Both the position numbers and the translations under genes were made by a program. The notes under the pieces are model-generated. The model ran no database searches and was not told the DNA's origin. It saw only the letters and a list, made by a program, of their open reading frames with translations. This document shows positions 1-9,247 of a stretch of 64,000 nucleotides of DNA, piece after piece (the first letter of the stretch is position 1; every line of letters begins with the position of its first letter). The stretch is from assembly GCF_011074955.1 (NCBI RefSeq), contig NZ_WUQJ01000020.1, forward strand, positions 251,103-315,102, read 5' to 3'. Source of the DNA: Marinobacter caseinilyticus. Lineage in GTDB: Bacteria > Pseudomonadota > Gammaproteobacteria > Pseudomonadales > Oleiphilaceae.

Positions 1-43
1 GGTATCCTTTGCCATCTGCCAAAGCGTGAAACTGTAAAACAAA

Positions 44-72
44 GCAACCGGGTACGCCAGTGCTCCGGTTGC
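44..72. terminator. Hairpin before folE, possible terminator
   Basis: An 8-bp perfect stem (GCAACCGG at 44-51, CCGGTTGC at 65-72) encloses a 13-nt loop. On the minus strand the stem is followed by a T-rich run, as in an intrinsic terminator, but no minus-strand gene lies to its right. On the plus strand there is no T-run. It may mark the end of a gene left of the window. Confidence 0.3.
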
Positions 73-205
73 CCGATCGTGCTGACCACCATCGCCATTG
101 GTCCTTTTGCTGCTTTGGCACGTAACAGAACCAGAGTGTGTCGCGCGACATTACCCAATTCATTATCATGAGCTGCTCAAACACTTTTGCACAACGGAAA
201 ACACC

Positions 206-772
206 ATGACCAATAAACTGAATGACCTGACGGATCACTACCGGGGAATCATCTCCGGACTGGGCGAGGATGCCACCCGCGAAGGGCTGCAGGACACCCC
301 CAAGAGAGCTGCCAAGGCCATGCAGTTTTTAACCAAGGGTTATCAGCAGAACCTCACTGAACTGGTCAACGGCGCCGTTTTTGAATCGTCCATGGATGAA
401 ATGGTGGTGATTCAGGACATCGAACTCTACAGCATGTGCGAGCACCACCTTTTGCCCTTCATCGGCAAGTGCCACATAGCCTACATCCCACAAGGCCGGG
501 TGCTTGGACTGTCCAAATTCGCCCGGATTGTTGATATGTATGCCCGTCGCTTCCAGATTCAGGAAAATCTGACCCGACAGATTGCCGATGCCATTGAAAG
601 TGTCACCAATGCCAAAGGCGTTGCGGTGGTTATTGAAGCAAAACACATGTGCATGATGATGCGCGGTGTCGAAAAGCAAAATTCCCTGATGAAAACGTCG
701 ATGATGCTGGGCTCCTTCCGACAATCCCAAGCCACTCGCGCTGAATTCTTAAACCTGATTCAGAAACGCTAG
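206..772 (+). CDS. folE: GTP cyclohydrolase I (FolE)
   Basis: This 188-residue protein catalyses conversion of GTP to 7,8-dihydroneopterin triphosphate, the first step of pterin synthesis, in the cytoplasm. The type I family zinc ligands are visible as Cys78 and His81 in MCEHHLLPF and Cys149 in KHMCMMMRG, and the [20 protein letters not shown] block is typical. The ATG at 206 gives the usual family length; the frame stays open upstream to 98, but that extension does not resemble FolE. It lies 10 bp before folX, so the pair is probably one transcript. The pairing points to tetrahydromonapterin production in addition to, or instead of, folate supply. Confidence 0.95.
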   Translation: MTNKLNDLTDHYRGIISGLGEDATREGLQDTPKRAAKAMQFLTKGYQQNLTELVNGAVFESSMDEMVVIQDIELYSMCEHHLLPFIGKCHIAYIPQGRVLGLSKFARIVDMYARRFQIQENLTRQIADAIESVTNAKGVAVVIEAKHMCMMMRGVEKQNSLMKTSMMLGSFRQSQATRAEFLNLIQKR

Positions 773-782
773 GAGCGTCGCC

Positions 783-1169
783 ATGACCACATCGGAGCTC
801 AGCCACCAGGCCACTGTTCGCATCAAGGACTTGCTGCTCAGAACCTACATCGGCATCAAAGAAGAGGAAATTAATAATCAGCAGGATGTGCTCATCAACG
901 TATGCCTGACGTACGATGCCACCGCCGCAATCGACAACAATGAAATTGAATCGGCGTTGAACTACCGGACCATCACCAAACAGATCATTCGTCATATCGA
1001 TGGCAACCGATTTGCCTTGCTTGAGCGCATGACCCACGAAGTACTGGGTATCGTGATGGAGCACGGCGCGGTCGAATGGGCGAGAGTGGAAATAGATAAG
1101 CCCCACGCGTTACGCTACGCTGAGTCGGTTTCGGTAACGCTCGAAGCGCGTCGGAACCATCCCCAGTAA
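783..1169 (+). CDS. folX: Dihydroneopterin triphosphate 2'-epimerase (FolX)
   Basis: The 128-residue protein belongs to the FolB/FolX fold. The block [21 protein letters not shown] and the later [21 protein letters not shown] and [13 protein letters not shown] match Escherichia coli FolX far better than FolB aldolase. FolX epimerises dihydroneopterin triphosphate to dihydromonapterin triphosphate, leading to tetrahydromonapterin, a cofactor used by phenylalanine hydroxylase in Pseudomonas. It starts 10 bp after folE and should be co-transcribed with it. No FolM reductase or phenylalanine hydroxylase gene is in the window. Confidence 0.9.
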   Translation: MTTSELSHQATVRIKDLLLRTYIGIKEEEINNQQDVLINVCLTYDATAAIDNNEIESALNYRTITKQIIRHIDGNRFALLERMTHEVLGIVMEHGAVEWARVEIDKPHALRYAESVSVTLEARRNHPQ

Positions 1170-1187
1170 ACAGCAAGGCCAACTACC

Positions 1188-1628
1188 ATGCCAGCGAGCA
1201 ACCCGGAGACGTTGCGTCATATCCTGACCGCGGTTCGCACCATTGCTATGGTGGGTGCCAGTGAAAAACTTCACCGCGCAAGCCATCAGGTCATGGCCTA
1301 TCTCCAGGGGCGCGGTTATCGGGTGATACCGGTGAATCCAAGACTGGCGGGGCAAACCTTGCTGGGCGAAACCGTTTACCCCAACCTTCAATCGATCCCC
1401 GAGCGTGTGGATATGGCCGACCTGTTCCTGGCCTCCGATCACACCGGCCCTGTCATGGAGGCTGCCATCGCCCTTAAAATTCCGATCCTCTGGCTACAAA
1501 TTGGCGTCATCAACGAAGAGGCAGCCCACCAGGCTGAAGCTGAAGGCCTGACCGTGGTTATGGACCGTTGCCCCAAGCAGGAAATCCCCCGTCTCGGAGT
1601 CCCTCTGGTGACCCGCGCCGCCTCCTGA
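1188..1628 (+). CDS. CoA-binding domain protein, YccU type
   Basis: This 146-residue single-domain protein has the N-terminal Rossmann pattern of the CoA-binding family (IAMVGASEKLHRASHQVMAYLQGRGYRVIPVNPR), followed by GETVYPNLQSIPERVDMADLF and a C-terminal MDRCPKQE motif, all typical of E. coli YccU. The family binds CoA in its few studied members; the physiological role is unknown. It begins 18 bp after folX and may be read with the pterin genes, although no functional link is evident. Confidence 0.85.
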   Translation: MPASNPETLRHILTAVRTIAMVGASEKLHRASHQVMAYLQGRGYRVIPVNPRLAGQTLLGETVYPNLQSIPERVDMADLFLASDHTGPVMEAAIALKIPILWLQIGVINEEAAHQAEAEGLTVVMDRCPKQEIPRLGVPLVTRAAS

Positions 1629-1906
1629 GGGCACGGCACTTCCAACCGCAGGGGCCTGGCAAGGGTCTCTTTTAGGCCAGCAGACACCAAAGCCCGCTCT
1701 CAGCCCTCCCCGACTGTGACCGTTGGTGTCATCACCCCGTCATCATTGTCACGATACTTTACACATACAGCCGGCCTCATTTGAGACGTTGCTGTAGCGT
1801 CCGCTTGCAAGCTGTTTGATTGGGGACCCTTTTGCCAAAACGGAACTGAAATTGCGGCGTAATGACCGTTACGGAGCTAAACCCCCTAGCCGGGTGGAGG
1901 TACGTC
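1629..1906. other. Intergenic stretch before HD-GYP gene
   Basis: Together with the weak small ORF at 1907-1999, this leaves about 470 bp without a secure gene between the CoA-binding protein and the HD-GYP gene. I see no tRNA, no clear sigma-70 promoter and no T-tailed terminator. It holds one copy of a short motif (1816-1857) that recurs at 9856-9887. Confidence 0.5.
1816..1857 (+). repeat. Short dispersed motif, copy A
   Basis: A 17-nt core TTGATTGGGGACCCTTT (1816-1832) is followed 17 nt later by AATTGCGG (1850-1857). The second copy at 9856-9887 shares 15 of 17 core bases and the same AATTGCGG, but with a gap 10 nt shorter. Both copies sit in gaps upstream of plus-strand reading frames. 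The function is unknown. Confidence 0.35.
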
Positions 1907-1999
1907 ATGAGTGAACAAGTCCTGTCTTTCGCGAAAATATGCCTGGTGGTGGCCGTATTCTGTGTCGTGTCGTCCTGGACCGGAACGCTCGCTTTCTAA
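1907..1999 (+). CDS. Possible 30-residue single-span membrane peptide
   Basis: An ATG at 1907 preceded by GGTGGAGG (8 nt upstream) opens a 30-codon frame ending in TAA. The product MSEQVLSFAK is followed by a hydrophobic stretch with two Cys (ICLVVAVFCVV) and a short polar tail. The good ribosome-binding site and membrane-like composition are the only support; no family is recognised. It lies about 100 bp before the HD-GYP start. It may equally be chance. Confidence 0.35.
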   Translation: MSEQVLSFAKICLVVAVFCVVSSWTGTLAF

Positions 2000-2096
2000 A
2001 CCAGCGTCGCGCTAACGACTTACGACACAGCCGCAAGTGCGAACGTTTGTTTTTCTGCCATACTGCACTCACCATAAAGATGAGACTGGCAGAGTC

Positions 2097-3419
2097 ATGT
2101 GGTTCAGACGTAAAACCAGCGCACGCACTTCAAAACCGAGCACAAGCACAAGCACAAGCACAACTGCACCGCCTGACCTTGGTCAGACGGTGACGCGCAT
2201 CCGACTGCCGGTGGATCTTATCGAGCCGGGTATGCGAATCGTCAAGCTTGACCGTCCCTGGACCGAGTTACCGGTTCTGTTTCAAGGCTTTACCGTTGAG
2301 ACGGACGAACAGACCCGGCTGCTACGCCACTACTGCCAATGGGTCTTGGTGGAAGGCGAACGGGGTCAACTGGCCCTCGCACAGGGAAAAATGTCGCTGC
2401 TCAACCACAAAATCGGTAAACCGATGGCTGAGGCCCACTCGCTGGCGGATGAATTGCCCCGGGCGCATGCCGCGTACTATCAAGGGCAGATCTTTGTTGA
2501 CCAGGTCCTGGATGCCATCGAACGGAATGACGCGGTAAGCCTGGCCGATGCGCGCCCGGTCATCCAGGACTGCGTCAAAAGCATTACCGCCAATGCGAAT
2601 GCCATGTTCTGGATGACACGCATCAAGTCCGACGATGCCTACACCGCTGAACATTGCATGCGGGTGGCTGTTTACGCCATTGCCTTTGGCCGCTTTATAG
2701 GGTTGCCCAGTGACGACCTGGAAGTGGTCGGTCTCTGTGGAATGTTGCACGATATCGGGAAACTCAAAATCAGTCATGCCATTCTCAACAAGCCCGGAGA
2801 GCTGACGCCGGCTGAAATGGAGGAAATGCGGCGCCACAGCGAGCTCGGATTTGAGCTGCTGCAATCGCAGCATACCCTGGAACCTATTGTGGCGGACGTG
2901 TCGCGTCACCACCATGAACGTATCGATGGCAAGGGTTACCCTCAACAACTGGAAGAATGGCAGATCAGCCGGTACGCGCGCCTGATATCGATTGTGGATG
3001 CGTTCGATGCCATCACCAGCAATCGCTGTTACCGCAAGGGACTGTCAGCCTCCGATGCGTTGCGGATTTTATACCGCGGTCGGGGCGAGCAGTTTGACGC
3101 GGCAATGATTGAGAGCTTTATCCGGATGGTGGGCATCTACCCGCCGGGCACGTTGCTTGAACTCAGTTCCGGCGAGGTCGCACTGGTTCTCGCCTCCCAC
3201 CCTGGCAAGAAGCTCAAGCCCAAAATTGAAATCGTACTGGACGCCAACAAACGGCCGTGCGTGCCCGTCATCATTGACCTTGCCGACGATCCACTGGATG
3301 CTGACAATCAGCTTTACGGCATCAACCAGCCGTTGCCGGACGGCGCCCATGGTGTATCCGTCAGCGAAAGGATGAATCAGATCATGGATATAGGTCATAC
3401 TCTGACATCGGAACGGTGA
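2097..3419 (+). CDS. HD-GYP c-di-GMP phosphodiesterase with DUF3391 N-terminus
   Basis: The 440-residue cytoplasmic protein begins with a DUF3391-like region (about residues 28-150, including RIRLPVDLIEPGMRIVKLD) and carries an HD-GYP domain from about residue 180. The metal-binding HD is His218-Asp219 in LHDIGK, and the GYP signature is at 280-282 in HHERIDGKGYP, so the phosphodiesterase looks intact. Such enzymes hydrolyse c-di-GMP to GMP. The ATG at 2097 is preferred to an upstream GTG at 2037 because it begins just before the conserved region. A run of hexanucleotide repeats at about 2141-2165 encodes a Ser-Thr linker. The next gene, 54 bp downstream, is a GGDEF-EAL protein, so the two are a likely signalling pair. 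Confidence 0.9.
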   Translation: MWFRRKTSARTSKPSTSTSTSTTAPPDLGQTVTRIRLPVDLIEPGMRIVKLDRPWTELPVLFQGFTVETDEQTRLLRHYCQWVLVEGERGQLALAQGKMSLLNHKIGKPMAEAHSLADELPRAHAAYYQGQIFVDQVLDAIERNDAVSLADARPVIQDCVKSITANANAMFWMTRIKSDDAYTAEHCMRVAVYAIAFGRFIGLPSDDLEVVGLCGMLHDIGKLKISHAILNKPGELTPAEMEEMRRHSELGFELLQSQHTLEPIVADVSRHHHERIDGKGYPQQLEEWQISRYARLISIVDAFDAITSNRCYRKGLSASDALRILYRGRGEQFDAAMIESFIRMVGIYPPGTLLELSSGEVALVLASHPGKKLKPKIEIVLDANKRPCVPVIIDLADDPLDADNQLYGINQPLPDGAHGVSVSERMNQIMDIGHTLTSER

Positions 3420-3473
3420 TCGGCCTCGGCTTGGTAGGTCCTTGTCATTTGACGAACCGGAGCATAGTGAAGC

Positions 3474-5735
3474 GTGCAGAATCGAAAACCCTACTCGGGC
3501 ATCATCCTTCGGTGGCTTGCGCACCCAGCTTTGCCCGTGCTGATTTTTCTGCTGTTTCTCGGCATTGCCAGCACCCTTAAATTTGGCATCGACCAGCAGA
3601 ACGACGCTCAGATCAGCAGCCGGCTGCAGTCCGAAGCAAAGAGCCTGGCCCGGGAGCTGGAGCGGGACTTCACCCGTCATGTCGAAGCCCTCAAGCGCAT
3701 GGCGGAACGCCGAAAAGTGCTACCCGCCATATCCGAGGCGCAGTGGCGTGAAGACGCCAGAAATTACCTGACAGATTTCGAGACCTACCAGGCCATCGAG
3801 TGGATCAGCCGCGATTTTCTGGTTCGATGGGTGGAGCCCTTCACCGGCAATGAAGACGTTCTGGGCTTCAATGTTGCGTTTTCCGATGCCCGCCACGAGG
3901 CTCTGGACCGCGCAATCCTGACCGGCTCATTGGACGTTTCCGGGGTTATCCAACTGAAACAGGGGGGAACCGGTCTGGTGATTTATGCCCCAATCGGGGC
4001 GTCGGATAGGAACAACGGCTTTATCGCCGGTGTCTTCAGAATGGAGAACCTGTTGGAAGCCCTGCAGGCACCTCGGATTCGCAACCACTTTCAGCTCGAC
4101 ATCATGGAATCGGGCCAGAGTGCTTATCAACTGAACGCCGACTCCGCGCTAATCACAAACTTCTCGGAACAGGTACCGGTCAATTTGCCGGCCGTTGAAT
4201 GGGCATTGAAATTGTCGCCCACCAAGCTCTGGGCCACTCAGCATCGGAGCTTCTGGCCGTGGGTCACCTTTGTCACTATGGTGGCGGTGGGGGCGATGGT
4301 CAGTGTATCCGTGCTTCTGGTGCAACTGATTCTGAAACGCAATCAGGTTTTGCTGAAAACCCGTTCGGAGCTGGAACAGGAAGTTGACCAGCGTAAGGCT
4401 ATTCAGCAGGATCTGGCGCGACTGGCATCCACGGATGCCCTGACCGGGCTCGCCAATCGCCGGTTCTTCATGGAGGATCTGGCCCACACCTTGTCGATCG
4501 CCGACCGCCAGCTTCGCCAAGTGGCGCTGGTCATGATTGATCTGGATCGCTTTCAAATGCTCAACGATTCGCTGGGGCATCAGTTTGGCGACGAGCTGTT
4601 GATCAAAGTGTCCGAGCGCCTCAATCAACTGAGTGACGAGCGCGTGCTGGTCGCCTATTCCGGCGGTGACGAATTCATGATTTGCCAACAACAGGTGGAA
4701 GACATTGATGACGTCATCAACCTGTTGGGTCACGTGAAACAGTGCTTCAGCAAGCCCTTCATTGTACAGAACGAAGCTCACACCATTACCGCCACCATGG
4801 GCGTTGCCGTCTACCCGCAAAGCGGGCTGGATGCCGATATCCTGTTGCGCAATGCCGATATTGCGCTTTACCGGGCCAAGGACAGCGGTCGCAATACCTA
4901 TCAGTTTTATACCGAGGGTATGCAGGACCGGGAAGTGATGCGACTGGAGTTGGACAAAGACCTCAACAACGCTCTGGCGCGTGACGAGTTTGTCCTCTAC
5001 TACCAACCGCAACTCGATTTGGCCACGATGCAAATGGGCAGTGTTGAGGCGCTGATCCGCTGGCAGCATCCGGAGCGCGGCCTGTTGCCTCCTATTGAGT
5101 TTATCCCCCTGGCAGAAGAAAGCGGTCGCATTACCGATATCGGCCGCTGGGTGGTGCTGGCGGCCTGCCGCCAATTGGCCGAGTGGAGCGATGGGCCGCT
5201 CAGCCACCTGCGCGTGGCGGTGAATCTGTCCGGCCGGGAACTGGACGACAAAGGGCTGGTGGAACACATTCAACAGGCGTTAGCCAAGCACGGTGTGCCA
5301 GCGGATCGCCTGGAGGTCGAGCTGACAGAAGAAATCTTCATCGCCAACCTTGAGCGCAACCTTGACCAGCTGACCCGGCTGAACAAGCTGGGTGTGCACC
5401 TGGCCATTGACGATTTTGGTGTCGGCTATTCATCCCTGGCCTACCTGCGCGACTTCCCGGTGGACTTGCTGAAAATTGACCGCTCCTTTATCACCAACGT
5501 CACCGACCGCCACGACGACGCGGTCATCACCCGGGCCGTCATCAACCTGGCCCACAACCTCGGCATTCAAGTGGCGGCAGAGGGCATCGAAACCGAAGCC
5601 CAGCTGAACTTCCTAAAAAGCCACCGCTGTGACCTGGCCCAAGGCTATTTAATCAGTCGCCCCATTCCGGCAGCCGACCTGCCGGCCTTGTTGGCGCGGG
5701 GCATTAAATTTGACAGCTTACCCACTGCCCCTTGA
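3474..5735 (+). CDS. Membrane CHASE-GGDEF-EAL protein
   Basis: This 753-residue protein has an N-terminal membrane span (about 17-36), an extracytoplasmic CHASE-like sensor domain (about 40-250), a second span (about 262-285), a GGDEF domain and an EAL domain. The GGDEF motif is intact at 397-401, and the EAL signature (525-527, EALIRW) and DDFGVGYSS loop with KIDRSF are present, so the phosphodiesterase is probably active. The RxxD inhibitory site normally just before GGDEF is replaced by DERV. The start is a GTG with GGAG 11 nt upstream. It probably reads a periplasmic ligand and alters c-di-GMP. Which activity dominates cannot be told from sequence. Confidence 0.9.
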   Translation: MQNRKPYSGIILRWLAHPALPVLIFLLFLGIASTLKFGIDQQNDAQISSRLQSEAKSLARELERDFTRHVEALKRMAERRKVLPAISEAQWREDARNYLTDFETYQAIEWISRDFLVRWVEPFTGNEDVLGFNVAFSDARHEALDRAILTGSLDVSGVIQLKQGGTGLVIYAPIGASDRNNGFIAGVFRMENLLEALQAPRIRNHFQLDIMESGQSAYQLNADSALITNFSEQVPVNLPAVEWALKLSPTKLWATQHRSFWPWVTFVTMVAVGAMVSVSVLLVQLILKRNQVLLKTRSELEQEVDQRKAIQQDLARLASTDALTGLANRRFFMEDLAHTLSIADRQLRQVALVMIDLDRFQMLNDSLGHQFGDELLIKVSERLNQLSDERVLVAYSGGDEFMICQQQVEDIDDVINLLGHVKQCFSKPFIVQNEAHTITATMGVAVYPQSGLDADILLRNADIALYRAKDSGRNTYQFYTEGMQDREVMRLELDKDLNNALARDEFVLYYQPQLDLATMQMGSVEALIRWQHPERGLLPPIEFIPLAEESGRITDIGRWVVLAACRQLAEWSDGPLSHLRVAVNLSGRELDDKGLVEHIQQALAKHGVPADRLEVELTEEIFIANLERNLDQLTRLNKLGVHLAIDDFGVGYSSLAYLRDFPVDLLKIDRSFITNVTDRHDDAVITRAVINLAHNLGIQVAAEGIETEAQLNFLKSHRCDLAQGYLISRPIPAADLPALLARGIKFDSLPTAP

Positions 5736-5744
5736 AATGGGGCA
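5726..5744 (+). terminator. Hairpin at end of GGDEF-EAL gene
   Basis: TGCCCC (5726-5731) and GGGGCA (5739-5744) form a perfect 6-bp stem with a 7-nt loop that spans the stop codon at 5733-5735. No T-run follows, so it is a weak terminator candidate. Confidence 0.25.
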
Positions 5745-5792
5745 ACTGACATCCCACCCTTTCATTATCGCGATCCATCACTGGCACCTATC

Positions 5793-6107
5793 ATGAACTC
5801 GGGTTATCTGACACAGGAACAGGACCGGCTACTGAGACGCTGGGAAACCTGGAACCGCAATTATTTTTTGTTCGCCTTCGTGACACTTGTCATTGTGCTG
5901 GTTTTCAGTACCCAGCTCGGGCTCTCCAGCAGCCACAGCTGGGGGCCACTGGGCCTCATTATCGCGGCCTTGGTGGCGCCCATCATCGTACTGCAACGGC
6001 GATTGGCCTGCCCGGCCTGTGGGCACCGCATCGGGTGGCAAGCCAAACTGATGGCACCGGATCAATGCCGGCACTGCCAGATTTTTCTTCGAGCGAAGAA
6101 ATCCTGA
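5793..6107 (+). CDS. Small membrane protein with zinc-ribbon-like C-terminus
   Basis: The 104-residue protein has a charged N-terminus, two predicted membrane spans (about 26-44 and 51-68) and a cytoplasmic tail with two CxxC-type pairs (CPACGHRIGW and CRHC), which resembles a zinc ribbon. It is not a family I recognise with certainty. It lies between the c-di-GMP genes and the copper module with its own gaps on both sides, so context gives little help. Confidence 0.7.
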   Translation: MNSGYLTQEQDRLLRRWETWNRNYFLFAFVTLVIVLVFSTQLGLSSSHSWGPLGLIIAALVAPIIVLQRRLACPACGHRIGWQAKLMAPDQCRHCQIFLRAKKS

Positions 6108-6114
6108 ACAACGA

Positions 6115-6146
6115 TTGACCTGTGAGTGACTCACAGGTTTTAAACT
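6115..6146 (+). promoter_or_regulatory. MerR-type promoter and operator
   Basis: A -35 element TTGACC (6115-6120) and a -10 element TAAACT (6141-6146) are separated by 20 bp, the overlong spacing typical of MerR-family promoters. A perfect palindrome fills the spacer: ACCTGTGAGT (6118-6127), one central G, and ACTCACAGGT (6129-6138). It lies 40 bp before the MerR gene, which is followed on the same strand by copA, so the regulator should activate its own operon. Confidence 0.75.
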
Positions 6147-6178
6147 CTCATAATCAAAGACTCAATCCCCCGGGGTGA

Positions 6179-6610
6179 ATGGTTATGAGAGTGACAGATC
6201 TTGCCGCAAAAACCGGTGTAAGCCCGGATACCATCCGCTTTTATACCCGTGAAGGCCTGCTTCAACCTGGCCGCAACCCCACCAACAACTATCACGAGTA
6301 CGATGCCACGGAGCTGCAGCGATTGCGTTTTGCCCGCAAGGCTCGCCAACTCGGATTCTCGCTACCAGAAATAAAGTTGATTCTGCAGCAAGCCGATGAC
6401 CGGCATTCCCCTTGCCCCATGGTCAGAGGCGTGTTTGAGGATCGACTGGCCGATGTTGAAGCCCAACTGAACGAGCTTACCGCGTTACGGGATCGCATGC
6501 AGGCGGCGCTGGCGACCTGGCAATCGATGCCCGACGGCACCCCCGATGGCCATACTATCTGCCGGTTGATCGAGCACTGGGACGACACCCCGGATGCCAC
6601 CGGAAAGTAA
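6179..6610 (+). CDS. MerR-family metal-responsive regulator
   Basis: This 143-residue protein has the MerR winged-helix start (RVTDLAAKTGVSPDTIRFYTREGLLQP), a dimerisation helix and a short C-terminal sensor region. Its only cysteines are Cys79 (SPCPMV) and Cys128 (TICRLIE), with His125 and His133 nearby. The paired Cys ligands of the CueR loop (CX7C) and the Cys-Cys pair of the ZntR loop are both missing. ZntR-type sensors do have Cys at positions like 79 and 128, so it lies closer to the ZntR/CadR/PbrR branch, although the next gene is a Cu(I) ATPase. The start could also be the ATG at 6185. It is probably autoregulated through the palindrome just upstream. Confidence 0.85.
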   Translation: MVMRVTDLAAKTGVSPDTIRFYTREGLLQPGRNPTNNYHEYDATELQRLRFARKARQLGFSLPEIKLILQQADDRHSPCPMVRGVFEDRLADVEAQLNELTALRDRMQAALATWQSMPDGTPDGHTICRLIEHWDDTPDATGK

Positions 6611-6691
6611 TCCAAAAGTAATCCGAAAAGACTCGAACGTCGCCGGAACGTAATCGGAAGTCAGCAGAAAGTACCTGGAGTTGCTATCACC

Positions 6692-9247
6692 ATGACCGAA
6701 CCACTGCCAAACGTATTGTCGATAACCGGCGCTTCCTGTCAGGGATGCGCCCGCAAGATCCGCTCTGCATTGGCGCCTCTGGTGGCAGACCCGGATCGCA
6801 TTGAGGTTGATCTGGCCAACCAAACCGTCACCTTACCCATGGGCAACAAGCTGAGTGAGGCTGCCCGACTGGTGACCCAAGCCGGTTTTCCGGCGCGCCC
6901 GCACACCACAACCGATACCGTATCGGCCCCGACCAAGGGCGACGCCGCCGCGGACACACCCGAACCGCAGCAACCGGAAACCTCCACCGGCGCCAGCGCC
7001 GCGCCGGTATATCTGGCAATCACGGGCGCCACCTGCGCCTCCTGTGTCCGCACCATCGAACAGGCGCTGTTGTCCGTCGACGGCGTCACTTCGGCACAGA
7101 TGAACCTGGCCGACAATACGGCCACCGCCGAAGGCGTCTGCGACCCACAGGCATTAACCCGGGCCATCGTCAGCGCCGGTTATGGGGCCAGCGTGATTGA
7201 TGATCCGGAGGCCACGGCAGATAACCGGGAACAGGAAGACCGTCAACACTACCGTGCCCTGCTGACCAAAATGGCCATCAGTCTGAGCACCGGCCTTGCG
7301 CTGATGGTTTGGGGCATGGGCTTTGGCACCATGATGGTCACCGAGGCCAATCAGACGATCTGGCTGTCACTCGGGGCACTGACCCTGGCGGTGATGGTGG
7401 GGACCGGAGGGCACTTCTATGTGGGCGCCTGGAAGGCGTTCCGTCACCACAACGCCAACATGGATACTCTGATCGCCCTCGGCACCGGCACCGCCTGGCT
7501 GTATTCCATGGTGGTCGCCAGTCTGCCGGCGCTGCTGCCGGAAATGGCACGACACGTGTACTTCGAGGCGTCGGCCATGATCATCGGCCTGATCAATCTG
7601 GGGCAGGCACTGGAACTGCGCGCCAAGGGCAAGACGTCCGAGGCGGTGCGGCGCTTACTCGACCTGCGCGCCAAAACCGCTCGCGTCATCCGCAACCACC
7701 GCGAGATTGACCTGCCCATCGAGCAGGTGCAACGGCAGGATCGTATCCGGGTGCGGCCCGGGGAAAAGCTACCGGTAGACGGCACGATCATCGAGGGCGA
7801 AACCCGCATTGACGAGAGCATGCTGACCGGGGAGCCGATGCCAGTCAGCAAACGCACCGGTGATGACGTCTCCGCCGGGACCCTGAACACCCATGGTTCA
7901 ATCATCTATGAGGCGACCCGTGTCGGCAGTGACACCGCGTTGGCCCAGATCATCCGGTTGGTGAAAAAGGCCCAGGGTTCCAAACCGTCCATCGGTCGTC
8001 TGGCCGATCAAATTTCTGCGGTGTTCGTGCCCAGTGTGATGCTGATTGCGGTCGCGACGGCCCTGGTCTGGTACAACCTCGGGCCCGACCCCCGAGTGGT
8101 CCACATGATGGTGGCAGCGACCACCGTGCTAATCATTGCCTGCCCGTGCGCCCTGGGGCTGGCGACGCCGATGTCGGTGATGGTTGGCGTCGGCAAAGCG
8201 GCCGAGTACGGCGCTTTGATCCGCCAGGGTGAGGCGCTTCAGACGGCGGGCAAACTGGACCTGGTGATTCTGGACAAGACCGGCACCATTACGGCAGGTC
8301 ACCCCACCGTCACCCATATCCACGCCCGCGATGGCGACACCCAACGCTTGCTGACACTGGCGGCGGGCCTCGAGCAGCACTCGGAGCATCCCCTGGCCGA
8401 GGCGATTCTTGCGCGCGCGATGGACGATGGTGTCAGACCGGATACCGTCACCGGCTTTGCGGCCTTTAACGGCAAAGGTGTCCGGGGGCAGTTGGGCGAT
8501 CAGACGCTTCGCCTGGGCAATCGCCGCTGGCTTGAAGCCGAAGGCGTTGACGTCGCGACACTCGATGCCGCCGCCGGCGCCATTACCCGCGCCGCCGGTA
8601 CACCCCTGTTTCTGGCGCTGGGGCAGCAGGCCCTCGGAGTGATCGGCATTGCCGATGCCATCAAATCGGATTCCAAAGCGGCAATCCAGCGTCTGCACGA
8701 TGCCGGCATTCGGGTCATGATGGTCACCGGTGATGTGGAGGCCACCGCCCGTGCCATTGCGAGCGCTGCTGGAATTGACGATGTCCGGGCCGAAGTCCTG
8801 CCGGAGAACAAGGCGCGCATCGTCGAGGAAATGCGCAGCAAAGGCCATACGGTGGCGATGGTGGGCGACGGCATCAACGATGCGCCGGCACTGGCCGCCG
8901 CCGACGTTGGCTTTGCCATCGGCACCGGTACCGACGTCGCGATTGAAAGTGCCGCCATCACACTGATACGAGGTTCTTTGCACGGTGTCGCGGATGCCAT
9001 TGAAATTTCCCGGGCCACCGTGCGCAACATCCATCAGAACCTGTTCGGCGCGTTTGTCTATAACACCCTCGGCATTCCCATTGCCGCCGGCGTACTCTAT
9101 CCTCTGTGGGGAGTCTTGATGAGTCCGATCCTGGCGGGCGCGGCGATGTCCTTGTCTTCCGTTACGGTCGTGACCAATGCCAACCGCTTGCGGCTGTTCA
9201 AAACCTCACCAAGCCAGACGTCCGAGACCAGCAAGGGGAACGTATAA
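6692..9247 (+). CDS. copA: Copper-exporting P1B-type ATPase (CopA)
   Basis: The 851-residue inner-membrane ATPase exports Cu(I) from the cytoplasm. It has two N-terminal heavy-metal-binding domains, with CxxC at Cys16/Cys19 (GASCQGC) and Cys115/Cys118 (GATCASC), an actuator TGEP motif, the transport-site CPC at 484-486 in [12 protein letters not shown], the phosphorylated DKTGT at 528-532, the SEHPLAEAI nucleotide-domain motif and [19 protein letters not shown] in that setting is the Cu(I) subclass (P1B-1). It starts 81 bp after the MerR gene, and its stop overlaps the start of the next small gene. The first metal domain is diverged ([10 protein letters not shown]) and is joined to the second by an Ala/Thr/Pro linker. 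Confidence 0.95.
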   Translation: MTEPLPNVLSITGASCQGCARKIRSALAPLVADPDRIEVDLANQTVTLPMGNKLSEAARLVTQAGFPARPHTTTDTVSAPTKGDAAADTPEPQQPETSTGASAAPVYLAITGATCASCVRTIEQALLSVDGVTSAQMNLADNTATAEGVCDPQALTRAIVSAGYGASVIDDPEATADNREQEDRQHYRALLTKMAISLSTGLALMVWGMGFGTMMVTEANQTIWLSLGALTLAVMVGTGGHFYVGAWKAFRHHNANMDTLIALGTGTAWLYSMVVASLPALLPEMARHVYFEASAMIIGLINLGQALELRAKGKTSEAVRRLLDLRAKTARVIRNHREIDLPIEQVQRQDRIRVRPGEKLPVDGTIIEGETRIDESMLTGEPMPVSKRTGDDVSAGTLNTHGSIIYEATRVGSDTALAQIIRLVKKAQGSKPSIGRLADQISAVFVPSVMLIAVATALVWYNLGPDPRVVHMMVAATTVLIIACPCALGLATPMSVMVGVGKAAEYGALIRQGEALQTAGKLDLVILDKTGTITAGHPTVTHIHARDGDTQRLLTLAAGLEQHSEHPLAEAILARAMDDGVRPDTVTGFAAFNGKGVRGQLGDQTLRLGNRRWLEAEGVDVATLDAAAGAITRAAGTPLFLALGQQALGVIGIADAIKSDSKAAIQRLHDAGIRVMMVTGDVEATARAIASAAGIDDVRAEVLPENKARIVEEMRSKGHTVAMVGDGINDAPALAAADVGFAIGTGTDVAIESAAITLIRGSLHGVADAIEISRATVRNIHQNLFGAFVYNTLGIPIAAGVLYPLWGVLMSPILAGAAMSLSSVTVVTNANRLRLFKTSPSQTSETSKGNV

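Noticed and set aside
2141-2165. Hexanucleotide tandem repeat as a regulatory element
   Set aside because: It lies inside the HD-GYP gene and encodes a Ser-Thr linker, so it is explained by coding.
4149-5273. Minus-strand open frame of 374 codons opposite the GGDEF-EAL gene
   Set aside because: Shadow of a confident signalling gene with intact motifs.
8129-9034. Long minus-strand open frame (301 codons) within copA
   Set aside because: It lies wholly opposite a clear P-type ATPase and its translation lacks any known motif; it is a codon-bias shadow.
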